Positions 1 to 9,603 of a stretch of 64,000 bases of DNA are shown here, piece after piece. Source of the stretch: Roseibium polysiphoniae. GTDB lineage: Bacteria; Pseudomonadota; Alphaproteobacteria; Rhizobiales; Stappiaceae. The stretch's first letter is position 1, and each line of letters starts with the position of its first letter. Made by a program: the position numbers and the translations under genes. The DNA is taken from the NCBI RefSeq assembly GCF_014842925.1, contig NZ_JACYXJ010000002.1, forward strand, positions 620,001 through 684,000, given 5' to 3'. Under the pieces are notes generated by a model that worked only from the letters and a program-made list of their open reading frames with translations, was not told the DNA's origin and made no database searches.

Positions 1-344
1 CGGGCGCCGATGGCGTGATGGTTGGGCGCGGGTCTTATGGCAGGCCTTGGCTGCCTGGCCATATCGGTCACTATCTTGCCACTGGCGAGAAACGTGCAGC
101 TCCATGCGGCCCAGAGATTCGTGATCTGGTTCTTGAGCATTATGACGCGATTATAATGCATTACGGCACCATGCCCGGTGTCCGAATTGCCCGAAAACAT
201 CTTGGCTGGTATCTCGACAATTCCGGCCTCGGCTGCGAGCTGCCCGGCGCCTTGCGTAAAACCCTTATGACCTCCAACGAGCCTGCGGAGGTAATCCGCC
301 TCGTTGATGGATGGTTGTCTTCTTCCGAACGGAGTGCTGCATGA
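1..344 (+). CDS. dusB: tRNA-dihydrouridine synthase (DusB/NifR3), C-terminal part
   Basis: This is the 3' end of a gene whose start lies before the window; the reading frame begins at base 3. The product reads [17 protein letters not shown] near its start, which is the conserved phosphate-binding end of the FMN TIM barrel in Dus enzymes, followed by the helical C-terminal domain with HYG and RKHLGWY. Dus enzymes reduce uridine to dihydrouridine in tRNA D-loops using FMN and NADPH. The stop codon overlaps the ntrB start as ATGA (341-344), the usual nifR3-ntrBC arrangement of alphaproteobacteria, so it is probably co-transcribed with ntrBC. Confidence 0.93.
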   Translation, partial: GADGVMVGRGSYGRPWLPGHIGHYLATGEKRAAPCGPEIRDLVLEHYDAIIMHYGTMPGVRIARKHLGWYLDNSGLGCELPGALRKTLMTSNEPAEVIRLVDGWLSSSERSAA

Positions 345-1480
345 CGCCTGAGTCCCTTTCAAAAGGACGTATGGCCGCGCTGGCCAGCGATGGCCCGACG
401 ATCCTGGATTCGCTTCCACACCCGGTGCTGCTTGTTGCGCCTGATGGTGTAATCGAGTCCGCCAACATGGCGGCGGAAATCTTCATGCGATCCAGCGTCT
501 CTTACTTGCGGCGCCATCCCATCGACTACTTCGTGCCCTTTGGAAGTCCGCTGCTGACCCTGATCGACCAGGTGCGCGACCGCGGCGCTGCCGTGAACGA
601 ATACAAGGTTGATATCGGCTCACCGCGTATCGGCGCGCCGAAGATCGTCGACATCAACGCAGCTCCCGTGGCCGAGCGTCCCGGCGCTGTGGTGTTGATG
701 TTCCAGGAACGCTCCATGGCGGAGAAGATCGACCGTCAGCTGACCTCGCGCGGTGCGGCCCGCACGGTGACCGGCCTCGCGTCCATGCTGGCACATGAGA
801 TCAAGAATCCGCTGTCGGGGATCCGGGGTGCTGCGCAGCTGCTTGAACAATCGGTTCCGAATGAGGACCGGGCGTTGACCCGGCTGATTACCGATGAGAC
901 CGACCGGATCGTAAAGCTGGTCGATCGCATGGAAGTCTTCTCTGACGAGCGCCCGATAGAGCGCGAGCCGGTGAACATCCATGTGGTGCTTGATCACGTC
1001 AAACGCCTGGCCGATAGCGGTTTTGCGCGGAGCAAGCGCATCCTGGAAGCCTATGATCCCTCTCTTCCGCCGGTTTTCGCCAACCGCGATCAGTTGATTC
1101 AGGTCTTCCTCAACCTGATCAAGAATGCGAGTGAGGCGATCGGTGACGATCCAGATGGCGAAATTCGGATCACAACGGCGTTTCGTCCCGGCATCCGACT
1201 GTCGGTGCCCGGAACGGCCGAGCGCGTTTCACTGCCTTTGGAATTCTGTGTTCAGGACAATGGTCCGGGCGTTCCAGAAGACCTGCTGCCTCATCTGTTC
1301 GAACCCTTCATCACCACCAAGACCAACGGGTCTGGTCTCGGTCTGGCGCTCGTCGCCAAGATCATCGGTGATCACGGCGGGGTTATTGAATGCGACAGCC
1401 AGCCACGCAAAACCATCTTCCGGATCTTGATGCCGGCTTTTGTTGAACCTGAGGCTCCCTCCAGCGACAGGACCGAATGA
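341..1480 (+). CDS. ntrB: Nitrogen regulation sensor kinase NtrB (GlnL)
   Basis: This 379-residue soluble histidine kinase phosphorylates NtrC under nitrogen limitation and is controlled by PII proteins. A PAS domain occupies roughly residues 20-120. The H-box [10 protein letters not shown] places the phospho-accepting histidine at about residue 152. It is followed by the N-box [10 protein letters not shown], the G1 box [10 protein letters not shown], the F-box FEPFITTK and the G2 box [11 protein letters not shown]. The ATG at 341 overlaps the dusB stop (ATGA) and is preferred to an in-frame ATG at 311, which would put 30 extra bases inside dusB. Its own stop overlaps the ntrC start. There is no transmembrane segment, as expected for NtrB. 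Confidence 0.96.
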   Translation: MTPESLSKGRMAALASDGPTILDSLPHPVLLVAPDGVIESANMAAEIFMRSSVSYLRRHPIDYFVPFGSPLLTLIDQVRDRGAAVNEYKVDIGSPRIGAPKIVDINAAPVAERPGAVVLMFQERSMAEKIDRQLTSRGAARTVTGLASMLAHEIKNPLSGIRGAAQLLEQSVPNEDRALTRLITDETDRIVKLVDRMEVFSDERPIEREPVNIHVVLDHVKRLADSGFARSKRILEAYDPSLPPVFANRDQLIQVFLNLIKNASEAIGDDPDGEIRITTAFRPGIRLSVPGTAERVSLPLEFCVQDNGPGVPEDLLPHLFEPFITTKTNGSGLGLALVAKIIGDHGGVIECDSQPRKTIFRILMPAFVEPEAPSSDRTE

Positions 1481-2922
1481 TCATGCCGACAGGCACCATC
1501 CTTGTAGCCGATGACGATGCGGCTATCCGTACCGTCCTCAACCAGGCCCTTTCCCGAGCGGGCTATACCGTTCGTCTGACATCGAATGCGACCACGCTCT
1601 GGCGGTGGGTCAGCTCCGGCGACGGGGATCTCGTGATTACCGATGTCGTGATGCCCGACGAAAACATCTTCGACGTGTTGCCACGGATCAAGAAGCTTCG
1701 TCCGGATCTCCCGGTGCTGGTCATGAGCGCGCAGAACACCTTCATGACGGCCATCAGGGCGTCGGAGAAGGGCGCTTATGAGTATCTTCCCAAGCCGTTC
1801 GACCTCAAGGAGCTGACAAGCATCGTCAGCCGTGCTCTCGAGGAACCGAAGGTCCGTCGCCCGGTCGAGATCGACGACATGGGCGAAGGCATGCCGCTGG
1901 TCGGACGGTCTCCTGCGATGCAGGAAATCTATCGTGTGCTCGCGCGGTTGATGCAGACTGATCTGACCGTGATGATCAACGGCGAGTCGGGCACCGGCAA
2001 AGAGCTCGTTGCACGTGCGCTTCACGACTATGGCAAGCGGCGCAACGGTCCCTTCGTTGCGATCAATATGGCCGCCATTCCGCGCGATCTGATCGAGGCG
2101 GAACTGTTCGGACATGAGAAGGGCGCCTTCACTGGCGCACAGCATCGCAGCTCCGGCCGCTTCGAGCAGGCTGACGGCGGTACGCTGTTTCTGGACGAAA
2201 TCGGCGATATGCCCATGGAGGCGCAGACGCGTTTGTTGCGCGTTCTTCAGCAGGGCGAATACACGACCGTTGGAGGGCGTACGCCGATCAAGACGGACGT
2301 GCGCATCGTTGCCGCGACAAACAAGGATCTGCGACAGCTGATCAACCAAGGCCTCTTTCGAGAAGATCTCTATTTCCGCCTGAATGTCGTTCCGATCCGG
2401 TTGCCGCCGCTGCGTGAACGCGTCGAAGATATTCCAGATCTCGTCCGACACTTTTTCTCCATCGCGGAAAAAGAAGGGTTACCGGCGAAGCAGATCGATC
2501 AGCCGGCGCTCAACCTTCTGCGTCGCTATCGTTGGCCGGGTAACGTCCGTGAACTCGAGAACCTGGTTCGGCGGCTCGCGGCTCTATATCCGCAAGACGT
2601 GATCGGCGAGGCAATGCTCGAGCAAGAGCTGAGCCAGCCGGCCGTTTCCCCGCTTGAAGAAGAAAGCGCTGAAAGCATCAATCTTGGCGCATCGGTCGAG
2701 CGATACCTTGGCGGCTACTTCGACAACTATGGGGATGCGCTTCCTCCTCCCGGGCTCTATCACCGCATTCTGCGCGAGGTGGAATACCCATTGATCAGCG
2801 CAGCCTTGGCGGCGACGCGAGGCAATCAGATCAAGGCGGCCGAGCTTCTTGGGGTGAACCGCAATACCTTGCGCAAGAAGATACGTGACCTGGACATTCA
2901 AGTGATGCGGTCAGCCCGCTAG
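1477..2922 (+). CDS. ntrC: Nitrogen regulation response regulator NtrC
   Basis: This 481-residue sigma-54 enhancer-binding protein is the partner of NtrB. The receiver domain has the acidic cluster VADDD and the phospho-acceptor Asp at about residue 56 (VITDVVMP), with the conserved lysine in LPKPFD. The central AAA+ domain carries Walker [12 protein letters not shown] and an intact sigma-54 contact loop GAFTGA, so it should activate sigma-54 promoters directly. The C-terminal Fis-type helix-turn-helix is in [16 protein letters not shown]. The start overlaps the ntrB stop (ATGA); an alternative ATG lies two codons further in. A strong hairpin follows the stop. Confidence 0.97.
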   Translation: MIMPTGTILVADDDAAIRTVLNQALSRAGYTVRLTSNATTLWRWVSSGDGDLVITDVVMPDENIFDVLPRIKKLRPDLPVLVMSAQNTFMTAIRASEKGAYEYLPKPFDLKELTSIVSRALEEPKVRRPVEIDDMGEGMPLVGRSPAMQEIYRVLARLMQTDLTVMINGESGTGKELVARALHDYGKRRNGPFVAINMAAIPRDLIEAELFGHEKGAFTGAQHRSSGRFEQADGGTLFLDEIGDMPMEAQTRLLRVLQQGEYTTVGGRTPIKTDVRIVAATNKDLRQLINQGLFREDLYFRLNVVPIRLPPLRERVEDIPDLVRHFFSIAEKEGLPAKQIDQPALNLLRRYRWPGNVRELENLVRRLAALYPQDVIGEAMLEQELSQPAVSPLEEESAESINLGASVERYLGGYFDNYGDALPPPGLYHRILREVEYPLISAALAATRGNQIKAAELLGVNRNTLRKKIRDLDIQVMRSAR

Positions 2923-2949
2923 AGCCAGTGGTTTCAGTGTTTCCGTAGC

Positions 2950-2983
2950 CTACAGGCGGCGCGATCCATCGCGTTGCCTGTAG
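2950..2983 (+). terminator. Hairpin between ntrC and ntrY
   Basis: CTACAGGC at 2950-2957 pairs with GCCTGTAG at 2976-2983, and CGCGAT (2960-2965) pairs with ATCGCG (2968-2973). Two G-T wobbles bridge the stems, giving an almost continuous 16-bp stem with a two-base loop. No strong T run follows. It probably ends or slows ntrBC transcription, or stabilises its 3' end, before ntrYX. Confidence 0.6.
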
Positions 2984-3107
2984 ACAGCTTTCCGCATCCT
3001 TGTCATTGTCGCAATTTCGCAACATTCTGTGGTAAGTGTGCCGCAGTTCTGAACTGGGTCATGCGTTTCCAGCATCTGGCCCTCATCGCGAAAGACGTCG
3101 AGGTGAC

Positions 3108-5357
3108 ATGATACTGGGACTTGCTCAGGGCACTGCGGAGCCGCAGTCTTCCAAGAGAAAACTGGGCAGGCGCCTCGGTCTCGCGATCATGTTGGTCGCC
3201 CTGTTGTCCATCGCCGTCACCTTCGTGATTCTGACTGGGCTGACCTCAGTTGCCCCGACGCAACAGGTGGTGCTGATCGCGATGGCCGTAAACGGCGTCC
3301 TGGCCAGCTGTCTGATTGCGGCTATCCTTTGGGAAATCACCAAGCTCCTGCATGCGCGCCGTCGCGGGCGCGCGGCCGCAAGGCTGCATGTTCGGATCGT
3401 CACGCTGTTCAGTGTGGTTGCTGCGGTGCCGGCAATCTTGATGGCAATTCTGGCGACCTTCACGCTCGATCGTGGGCTTGATCGCTGGTTTGAGGACCGC
3501 ACGCGGCAAATCATCGACAACGCGTTGACCGTCGCTCAGGCTTATCTTCAGGAGCACGCGCGGGTGCTCCGTGGCGACCTGATAGCAATGGCCAATGATG
3601 TGGACCGGGCCAAGGCGGTTTATGACTTTGAGCCAACCCGGTTTGACGGATTCTTCAGCGCACAGGCCTCCGTTCGGGGCCTGTTGGCAGCCTTCATCAT
3701 GACGTCGGACGGAACTGTCGTAACCCGCATTGTCCTGGATCCGCGGGTAAATGTGCTGCTGCCGCCGGAGGACAGCTTTGCCAAAGCGCGGCAGGGAGAG
3801 CCGATTCTGATCGCTCCTGGAAAGTCGAACCTTGTTGGCGGCGTCATGCGCCTGTCGGCTTATGAGGACTTCTACCTCTATGCCATCAGGGCCATGGACC
3901 CGCGCGTGGTCGAATACCAGCGACTGGCCGAGGAGGGGGCTCTGGAATACAGCGAGCTCGAAAACAGCCGGTTCGGCGTCCAGGTCGCATTTGCGCTGGT
4001 CTATCTCGGCGTTGCACTCATCCTCTTGCTGTCAGCAATCTGGATCGGGTTCGGATTTGCCAACAGGTTGGTGTCTCCCATCAGAACCCTGATCTCCGCC
4101 GCGGACGAAGTCTCAAAAGGCAATCTGGCGGTTAAGGTTGAAACCTCCAAGTCTGAGGGTGATCTGGCCAATCTGGGATCCACCTTCAACAAGATGACGG
4201 GCCAGCTTCTTGGTCAGCGCGACGCACTGCTTGCAGCCAATGAGCAGATCGATCGGCGCAGGCGCTTCAATGAGGCGGTGCTATCGGGTGTTTCGACAGG
4301 CGTTCTTGGCATTGACGAGGATGGAGCCGTGATGCTCGTCAACATGTCGGCACAGGCGTTGCTTCAGGTCGATGAGGTCAATCTGCTCGGCAAGCCGCTC
4401 CGCGAGATCATTCCGGAGTTGGGCGATTTCCTCTCACAGGCCTTCGAAAAGGACAGCGAACGCTTCCAGGAGACTCAGATCGAGGTGGCTCTGGGTGGCC
4501 GTCAGAGGACCTTGAACGTACGTCTGACCAGTGAGCAATCCACGCGCCGCGAGCACGGCTATGTGGTAAGCATCGACGATATTACGGATCTGGTTTCCGC
4601 GCAGCGCAACTCCGCATGGGCCGACGTGGCAAGGCGTATCGCTCATGAGATCAAGAACCCGCTCACGCCGATTCAGCTTTCGGCGGAGCGCATCCGGCGC
4701 AGGTATGGCAAAAAGATTGAGGACGATCGCACGGTCTTCGATCAGTGTATCGACACAATCATTCGCCAGGTGGGTGACATCGGGCAGATGGTCGACGAAT
4801 TCTCGTCATTTGCCCGCATGCGCAAGCCAACCAAAAATGAAGCAGACATCCGCAACATCGTTCGCGAAGCTGCATTCATGCAAACGGTTGGCAACCCTGA
4901 TATCGAGATCAGCACCAACTTGCCGGAAACGCCTGTCGTTGCGACGTTCGACGCAAGGCTCATTGGTCAGGCCTTGACCAATGTGATCAAGAATGCGGCC
5001 GAGGCCATTGAAGGACGCGAGGGCGACGACCTTGCCGCGGGCCGTATCAGTGTCTCGCTGTCGGAAGTCTCCGACCGGGTCGTGATCGACGTTGCTGACA
5101 ACGGCGTCGGGCTGCCCGAGGAAAACCGGCAGAGACTGCTGGAGCCTTATATGACGACGCGCGAAAAGGGGACCGGTCTTGGTCTTGCCATCGTGCGAAA
5201 GATACTTGAAGACCACGGAGGGAGCATCGAACTGCTGGATGCGCCGGATGCAGGTCTGGGAGAGAGCGGCACGCTTGTTCGTCTGACCTTGGCGGTCAGT
5301 TCGACGGATGCCGAAGACGACAAGAACGAAAAGACAGTGACCGAAAATGGCGTATGA
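3108..5357 (+). CDS. ntrY: Nitrogen regulation sensor kinase NtrY
   Basis: This 749-residue membrane histidine kinase is the partner of NtrX. N-terminal hydrophobic segments (for example LAIMLVALLSIAVTFVIL and a second one about 45 residues later) and another near residue 300 anchor it and flank a periplasmic or extracytoplasmic sensor region. HAMP, PAS and HisKA domains follow; the H-box is [17 protein letters not shown], and the ATPase boxes include NVIKNAAEAI, DNGVGLPEE and GTGLGLAIV. The ATG at 3108 is preferred over in-frame ATGs from 3036 because GAGGTG stands just before it and the upstream codons do not look like this family. It overlaps ntrX by 11 bases. NtrY homologues respond to nitrogen and, in some species, redox cues. 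Confidence 0.95.
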   Translation: MILGLAQGTAEPQSSKRKLGRRLGLAIMLVALLSIAVTFVILTGLTSVAPTQQVVLIAMAVNGVLASCLIAAILWEITKLLHARRRGRAAARLHVRIVTLFSVVAAVPAILMAILATFTLDRGLDRWFEDRTRQIIDNALTVAQAYLQEHARVLRGDLIAMANDVDRAKAVYDFEPTRFDGFFSAQASVRGLLAAFIMTSDGTVVTRIVLDPRVNVLLPPEDSFAKARQGEPILIAPGKSNLVGGVMRLSAYEDFYLYAIRAMDPRVVEYQRLAEEGALEYSELENSRFGVQVAFALVYLGVALILLLSAIWIGFGFANRLVSPIRTLISAADEVSKGNLAVKVETSKSEGDLANLGSTFNKMTGQLLGQRDALLAANEQIDRRRRFNEAVLSGVSTGVLGIDEDGAVMLVNMSAQALLQVDEVNLLGKPLREIIPELGDFLSQAFEKDSERFQETQIEVALGGRQRTLNVRLTSEQSTRREHGYVVSIDDITDLVSAQRNSAWADVARRIAHEIKNPLTPIQLSAERIRRRYGKKIEDDRTVFDQCIDTIIRQVGDIGQMVDEFSSFARMRKPTKNEADIRNIVREAAFMQTVGNPDIEISTNLPETPVVATFDARLIGQALTNVIKNAAEAIEGREGDDLAAGRISVSLSEVSDRVVIDVADNGVGLPEENRQRLLEPYMTTREKGTGLGLAIVRKILEDHGGSIELLDAPDAGLGESGTLVRLTLAVSSTDAEDDKNEKTVTENGV

Positions 5358-6714
5358 CATTCTTGTAGTTGATGACGAAACCGACATTCGCGAGTTGATT
5401 GCCGGTATCCTCGATGATGAGGGTTATGGCACCCGAACGGCGCGCGACAGTGATAGCGCGATCGCAGCGATCAAGGATCGCCGTCCTTCACTTGTGGTGC
5501 TGGACATTTGGCTGCAGGGAAGCCGCCTTGACGGATTGGGCGTGCTGGATGTGATCAAGCAGACAGACCCGGACTTGCCTGTCGTCATCATTTCCGGTCA
5601 TGGCAACATCGAGACGGCGGTTTCGGCGATCAAGCGCGGCGCCTATGACTATATTGAAAAGCCCTTCAAGACCGATCGGCTGATTCATATCGTTGACCGT
5701 GCCCTTGAGGCCTCAAGTCTGAAGCGTGAGGTCAGGGAACTTCGCCAACGCAGCGGTGAAGCGACTGGAATCATTGGCGATTCAAGTGCAGCAAACCAGT
5801 TGCGTCAGACGATCCAGAAAGTCGCTGGAACCAACAGCCGCATCATGATCACTGGGCCGTCCGGATCAGGCAAAGAGCTGACCGCCCGGATGATCCATGA
5901 TCTTTCACCACGCGCAAAGAGCCCGTTTGTCGTCTTGAACGCGGCAACGATCACTCCCGAGCGCATGGAAGAAGAGCTTTTCGGCATTGAGGACGGAAGC
6001 GGCAGCCTTCGCAAGGTCGGTGCGATGGAGGAGGCGCATGGCGGTACGCTTTACCTCGATGAGGTTGGTGACATGCCGGCCGAGACCCAGAGCAAAATTC
6101 TAAGGGTGCTGGTCGATCAGAGTTTCACACGGGTCGGCGGGGCGACCAAGGTCCAGGTTGATATCCGGATCCTGTCCTCGACGGCCAAGAACCTCGAGGA
6201 ACACATTTCGGCAGGGCTCTTCCGTCAGGATCTTTATCACAGGCTCGGCGTGGTGCCCTTGCGCGTGCCGGGACTGGCTGAACGGCGGGAAGATGTTCCA
6301 GTGCTCGTGGCGCATTTCATGGAGCAGATCTCGACCGCGTCCGGCATTCCGCTGCGACCGATCGGTGACGACGCCATGGCCGTGCTTCAAACGCACGACT
6401 GGCCGGGAAACGTGCGTCAGCTCAAGAACAACGTTGAGCGCTTGTTGATTCTCGCCAGGGGCGAGCCGGACAGTGTGATCACGGCAGATCTTCTGCCGGC
6501 AGAAGTCGGTGCGACCCTGCCAAACCTGCCGACCACAGGCGGGGGAGAGCATCTTATGTCGGTGCCACTTCGTGAAGCGCGCGAAATTTTCGAACGGGAC
6601 TATTTGCAGGCCCAGATCAAGCGTTTTGACGGCAATATTTCGCGAACGGCAGAGTTTGTCGGAATGGAACGGTCTGCGCTGCACCGAAAACTGAAAACCC
6701 TGGGGCTGTCCTAG
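5347..6714 (+). CDS. ntrX: Nitrogen regulation response regulator NtrX
   Basis: This 455-residue NtrC-family regulator is phosphorylated by NtrY. The receiver begins DILVVDDETD, with the phospho-acceptor Asp at about residue 53 (VVLDIWL) and the lysine in YIEKPFK. The AAA+ domain has Walker A GPSGSGKELTA and Walker B TLYLDEVGDM. The GAFTGA loop that contacts sigma-54 is absent: after EELFGIEDG the protein goes straight to GSLRKVGAMEEA. Many alphaproteobacterial NtrX proteins share this and regulate sigma-70 promoters. The C-terminal helix-turn-helix is in TAEFVGMERSALHRKLK. It overlaps the end of ntrY and lies 53 bases before trkA. Confidence 0.96.
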   Translation: MAYDILVVDDETDIRELIAGILDDEGYGTRTARDSDSAIAAIKDRRPSLVVLDIWLQGSRLDGLGVLDVIKQTDPDLPVVIISGHGNIETAVSAIKRGAYDYIEKPFKTDRLIHIVDRALEASSLKREVRELRQRSGEATGIIGDSSAANQLRQTIQKVAGTNSRIMITGPSGSGKELTARMIHDLSPRAKSPFVVLNAATITPERMEEELFGIEDGSGSLRKVGAMEEAHGGTLYLDEVGDMPAETQSKILRVLVDQSFTRVGGATKVQVDIRILSSTAKNLEEHISAGLFRQDLYHRLGVVPLRVPGLAERREDVPVLVAHFMEQISTASGIPLRPIGDDAMAVLQTHDWPGNVRQLKNNVERLLILARGEPDSVITADLLPAEVGATLPNLPTTGGGEHLMSVPLREAREIFERDYLQAQIKRFDGNISRTAEFVGMERSALHRKLKTLGLS

Positions 6715-6767
6715 TCATCAGTCTCTGGTATTTGAGGCGTTTAACACGCGCGTATGGGAAGACCATC

Positions 6768-8144
6768 ATGAAAGTCGTCATTTGTGGAGCTGGCCAGGTC
6801 GGTTACGGCATTGCAGAGCGCCTCGCTGCCGAACAGAACGACGTCTCGGTCATCGATTCTTCGCCCAAGCTGATCAATGCAATTGGCGATCAGCTGGATG
6901 TCCGCGGGTTTGTGGGGCATGGCGCTCATCCCGATGTGCTGGCCCAGGCTGGCGCCGAAGAAGCCGACATGATCATTGCGGTGACGCTCTATGACGAAGT
7001 CAATATGGTCGCCTGCCAGGTAGCGCATTCCCTGTTCAATGTCCCGACAAAAGTTGCGCGTATCCGTGCGCAGAGCTATCTGCAGGGTCGCTGGCAAAAC
7101 CTGTTTTCCCGTGAAAACATGCCGATCGACGTGATCATCTCTCCTGAGATTGAAGTCGGTGAAATGGTCCTGCGGCGGCTTGCCTTGCCCGGCGCGGTGG
7201 AGACCGTGCGTTTTGCGGATGACCAGATCGTAACGGTCGGCATCATGTGTGAAGAGGATTGTCCGGTTATCGACACACCGCTGCGGCAGCTGACCGAACT
7301 CTTTCCGGACCTCGGTGCCGTTGTCGTTGGCGTTTATCGGAACAACAAGCTCTTCGTTCCCAAGAGTTCAGATTCCCTGCTCGTCGGAGACCTGGCCTAT
7401 GTCGTGGCGCGACGGGACCAGGTCCGCAGAACGCTCGGTATTTTCGGGCATGAAGAGCCAGAAGCGAGCCGCGTCGTCATTGCTGGCGGCGGCAACATAG
7501 GACTTTACGTGGCCCGGGCGCTTGAAAAACGCCAGAGCAACACGCGGATCAAGCTGATCGAGGCGTCGCGGGAGCGGGCAGTGGGCATCGCCGATGAACT
7601 GAAACGGTCGGTCATCCTGCACGGAAGTGCGCTCGATCAGGGCATCCTTGATGAGGCAGATGTGGGCGCAGCCGATACGATGGTGGCGCTGACGAATGAG
7701 GATGAGGTCAACATCCTATCGTCGGTTATGGCCAAAAAGCTGGGTTGTCGGCGGAATCTGTCGCTTCTGAACAATCCAAGCTATCCGGCCTTTGCTCAAG
7801 CTCTCGGAATTGACGCCTTCATCAATCCACGTGCCGTGACGATTTCCAAGATCCTGCAACATGTACGTCGTGGCCGGATCAGAGGTGTTCATTCGCTTCA
7901 GAACGGTGCTGCTGAAGTGGTTGAAGCTGAAGCGCTGGACACATCGCCTTTGGTTGGCAGGCCGTTGCGGGAAATCGATCTGCCTTCCGGCATTCGGGTC
8001 GGCGCAGTCTTTCGTGATGGAAAGGTTTTGACCCCCAATGGTGACCTTCAGATCATTTCACAAGACCGGATCGTGATCTTTGCGGTGGCCTCGAGGGTCC
8101 GCCAGGTCGAGCAGATGTTCCGGGTCAGCCTCGAATTTTTCTAA
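6768..8144 (+). CDS. trkA: Trk potassium uptake regulator TrkA
   Basis: This 458-residue cytoplasmic NAD-binding protein gates the Trk potassium channel. It has two RCK halves. The first Rossmann fold starts KVVICGAGQVGYGIAERLA and the second has VVIAGGGNIGLYVARALE at about residue 235; each is followed by a TrkA-C domain. The ATG at 6768 puts the GxGxxG motif right at the N terminus, as in all TrkA proteins, so the in-frame ATG-like start at 6732 is rejected. Following ntrYX directly is the conserved alphaproteobacterial arrangement. A rho-independent terminator lies about 90 bases after the stop. Confidence 0.95.
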   Translation: MKVVICGAGQVGYGIAERLAAEQNDVSVIDSSPKLINAIGDQLDVRGFVGHGAHPDVLAQAGAEEADMIIAVTLYDEVNMVACQVAHSLFNVPTKVARIRAQSYLQGRWQNLFSRENMPIDVIISPEIEVGEMVLRRLALPGAVETVRFADDQIVTVGIMCEEDCPVIDTPLRQLTELFPDLGAVVVGVYRNNKLFVPKSSDSLLVGDLAYVVARRDQVRRTLGIFGHEEPEASRVVIAGGGNIGLYVARALEKRQSNTRIKLIEASRERAVGIADELKRSVILHGSALDQGILDEADVGAADTMVALTNEDEVNILSSVMAKKLGCRRNLSLLNNPSYPAFAQALGIDAFINPRAVTISKILQHVRRGRIRGVHSLQNGAAEVVEAEALDTSPLVGRPLREIDLPSGIRVGAVFRDGKVLTPNGDLQIISQDRIVIFAVASRVRQVEQMFRVSLEFF

Positions 8145-8229
8145 GAGGGCAGATTTGCCCAGAACTTGGCCTTGCGTTGGCTCGCAAGACGGTTCATGCA
8201 TTGGCTATCTTGTTGCTGTCATTCAGTTC

Positions 8230-8258
8230 CTCCCGTTCCGCATGCGACGGGAGTTTTT
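8230..8258 (+). terminator. Rho-independent terminator after trkA
   Basis: CTCCCGT (8230-8236) pairs with ACGGGAG (8247-8253) and is followed by TTTTT (8254-8258). It lies only 20 bases before the dat start, so it could also act as an attenuator in the dat leader if dat is transcribed from upstream. Confidence 0.75.
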
Positions 8259-8278
8259 CGCGTTCACAAGGAAGAGTC

Positions 8279-9142
8279 ATGAGCAGGATCGCATACGTTA
8301 ACGGTCAGTACGTTCCCCATAAGGACGCAGCCGTCCATGTTGAGGATCGCGGCTATCAGTTTGCCGATGGCGTATACGAAGTCTGTGAAGTCTGGCGCAA
8401 TACGATCGTGGACATGCCGGGGCATATCGATCGTCTTGATCGTTCCCTGAAAGAGCTCAGCATTGGCTGGCCGATGGCCCGATCAGCGCTGGAATTTGTG
8501 CTCCGCGAAGTCGTGCGTAGAAACCGTGTTCATGACGGCATTGTATACATTCAGGTGACCCGTGGTGTCTCCCGCCGCGATCATTTCTTCCCGGGCGAAG
8601 ATGTTGTGCCGTCGGTCGTCGTGACCGCTCGTGCCACAAGTCCTCGGGCGGGCGACGCCGCTGCCGAAAAAGGCATTTCGGTCATTACGTACCCGGAAAA
8701 TCGCTGGCCCCGGGTCGATATCAAGACAGTCGCACTGCTTCCGAACGTCCTGGCAAAACAGGCTGCGAAAGAACAGGGCAGCAAGGAAGCCTGGTATTTC
8801 GATTGCGAAAACAACGTAACTGAGGGCGGCTCGACAAATGCATGGATCGTCACGAAGGATGGAACACTTGTAACGCGCCCTGCAGAAAGTGGAATTCTTC
8901 GAGGTATTACGCGTGCTGTTGTGCTTGAGCTTGTTGAGCGCGAGGGCATTTCCTTCGAGGAACGCCCGTTTTCTGTGGAAGAAGCCAAGGAAGCGCGTGA
9001 GGCTTTCGTGACTGCAGCGTCTACTCTTGTCATGCCGGTTGTAAAAATCGACGATACGATTTTGGGCAACGGGCATCCAGGTTCGGTTGCAACGCGATTG
9101 CGTGAACTGTTCCATACTGCTACTGATTTTCTGGCAGTGTAA
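8279..9142 (+). CDS. dat: D-amino acid aminotransferase (class IV PLP enzyme)
   Basis: This 287-residue protein of the branched-chain/D-amino acid aminotransferase fold type IV transfers amino groups between D-amino acids and 2-oxo acids using PLP. Family signs are the N-terminal YVNGQYVPHKDA with VHVEDRGYQFADGVYEV, the PLP-lysine region VALLPNVLAKQAA, and NNVTEGGSTNAWIV. The ATG at 8279 follows GGAAGAG. An in-frame start at 8177 would add a 34-residue hydrophobic, non-conserved tail that runs through the terminator hairpin, so it is rejected. The position between trkA and hfq is conserved in Hyphomicrobiales. Exact substrate specificity cannot be read from the sequence. Confidence 0.92.
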   Translation: MSRIAYVNGQYVPHKDAAVHVEDRGYQFADGVYEVCEVWRNTIVDMPGHIDRLDRSLKELSIGWPMARSALEFVLREVVRRNRVHDGIVYIQVTRGVSRRDHFFPGEDVVPSVVVTARATSPRAGDAAAEKGISVITYPENRWPRVDIKTVALLPNVLAKQAAKEQGSKEAWYFDCENNVTEGGSTNAWIVTKDGTLVTRPAESGILRGITRAVVLELVEREGISFEERPFSVEEAKEAREAFVTAASTLVMPVVKIDDTILGNGHPGSVATRLRELFHTATDFLAV

Positions 9143-9345
9143 GAAACAGCTATGTTTAGCTGTGTGGAGTTTGGAAAATAGACGAGAGTCTGGTGCGGGC
9201 AGGGCTTCAATTGCACCGGTTGTCGTAAAGGATTGACAGGCCGTTTCGGGGCGGCAGCGTTTGTGTTTAGGGCCCCACTCAACGGCAGCAATTGAAAAAC
9301 ACCGGATGCCCGGCCGCATCCGGCGGAAACAGGATAAAAAAACTG

Positions 9346-9603
9346 ATGGCTGATCGCGCACAGAACCTTCAAGACACTTTCCTGAACCATGTCCGGAAAC
9401 AAAAGACGCCCCTGACAATCTTCCTCATCAATGGGGTCAAGCTTCAGGGCGTTGTGACCTGGTTTGACAATTTCTGCGTTCTTTTGCGCCGCGATGGACA
9501 TTCCCAGCTTGTCTACAAACATGCCATCTCGACGATCATGCCCAATGGACCTGTTCAATTGTTTGAACCAGGCGAAGAGACGGGCGAAAAGGCAGGCAGC
9601 TGA
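9346..9603 (+). CDS. hfq: RNA chaperone Hfq
   Basis: This 85-residue Sm-like protein forms hexameric rings that pair small RNAs with target mRNAs. It matches Hfq throughout: [20 protein letters not shown], the Sm1 region [18 protein letters not shown], and the Sm2 motif [10 protein letters not shown]. The short C-terminal tail is typical of alphaproteobacteria. The ATG at 9346 (MADRAQN) is chosen over an in-frame ATG-like start at 9292 because the 18 extra residues are not part of the family. The hflX frame begins immediately after its stop, so hfq and hflX form an operon. Confidence 0.97.
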   Translation: MADRAQNLQDTFLNHVRKQKTPLTIFLINGVKLQGVVTWFDNFCVLLRRDGHSQLVYKHAISTIMPNGPVQLFEPGEETGEKAGS

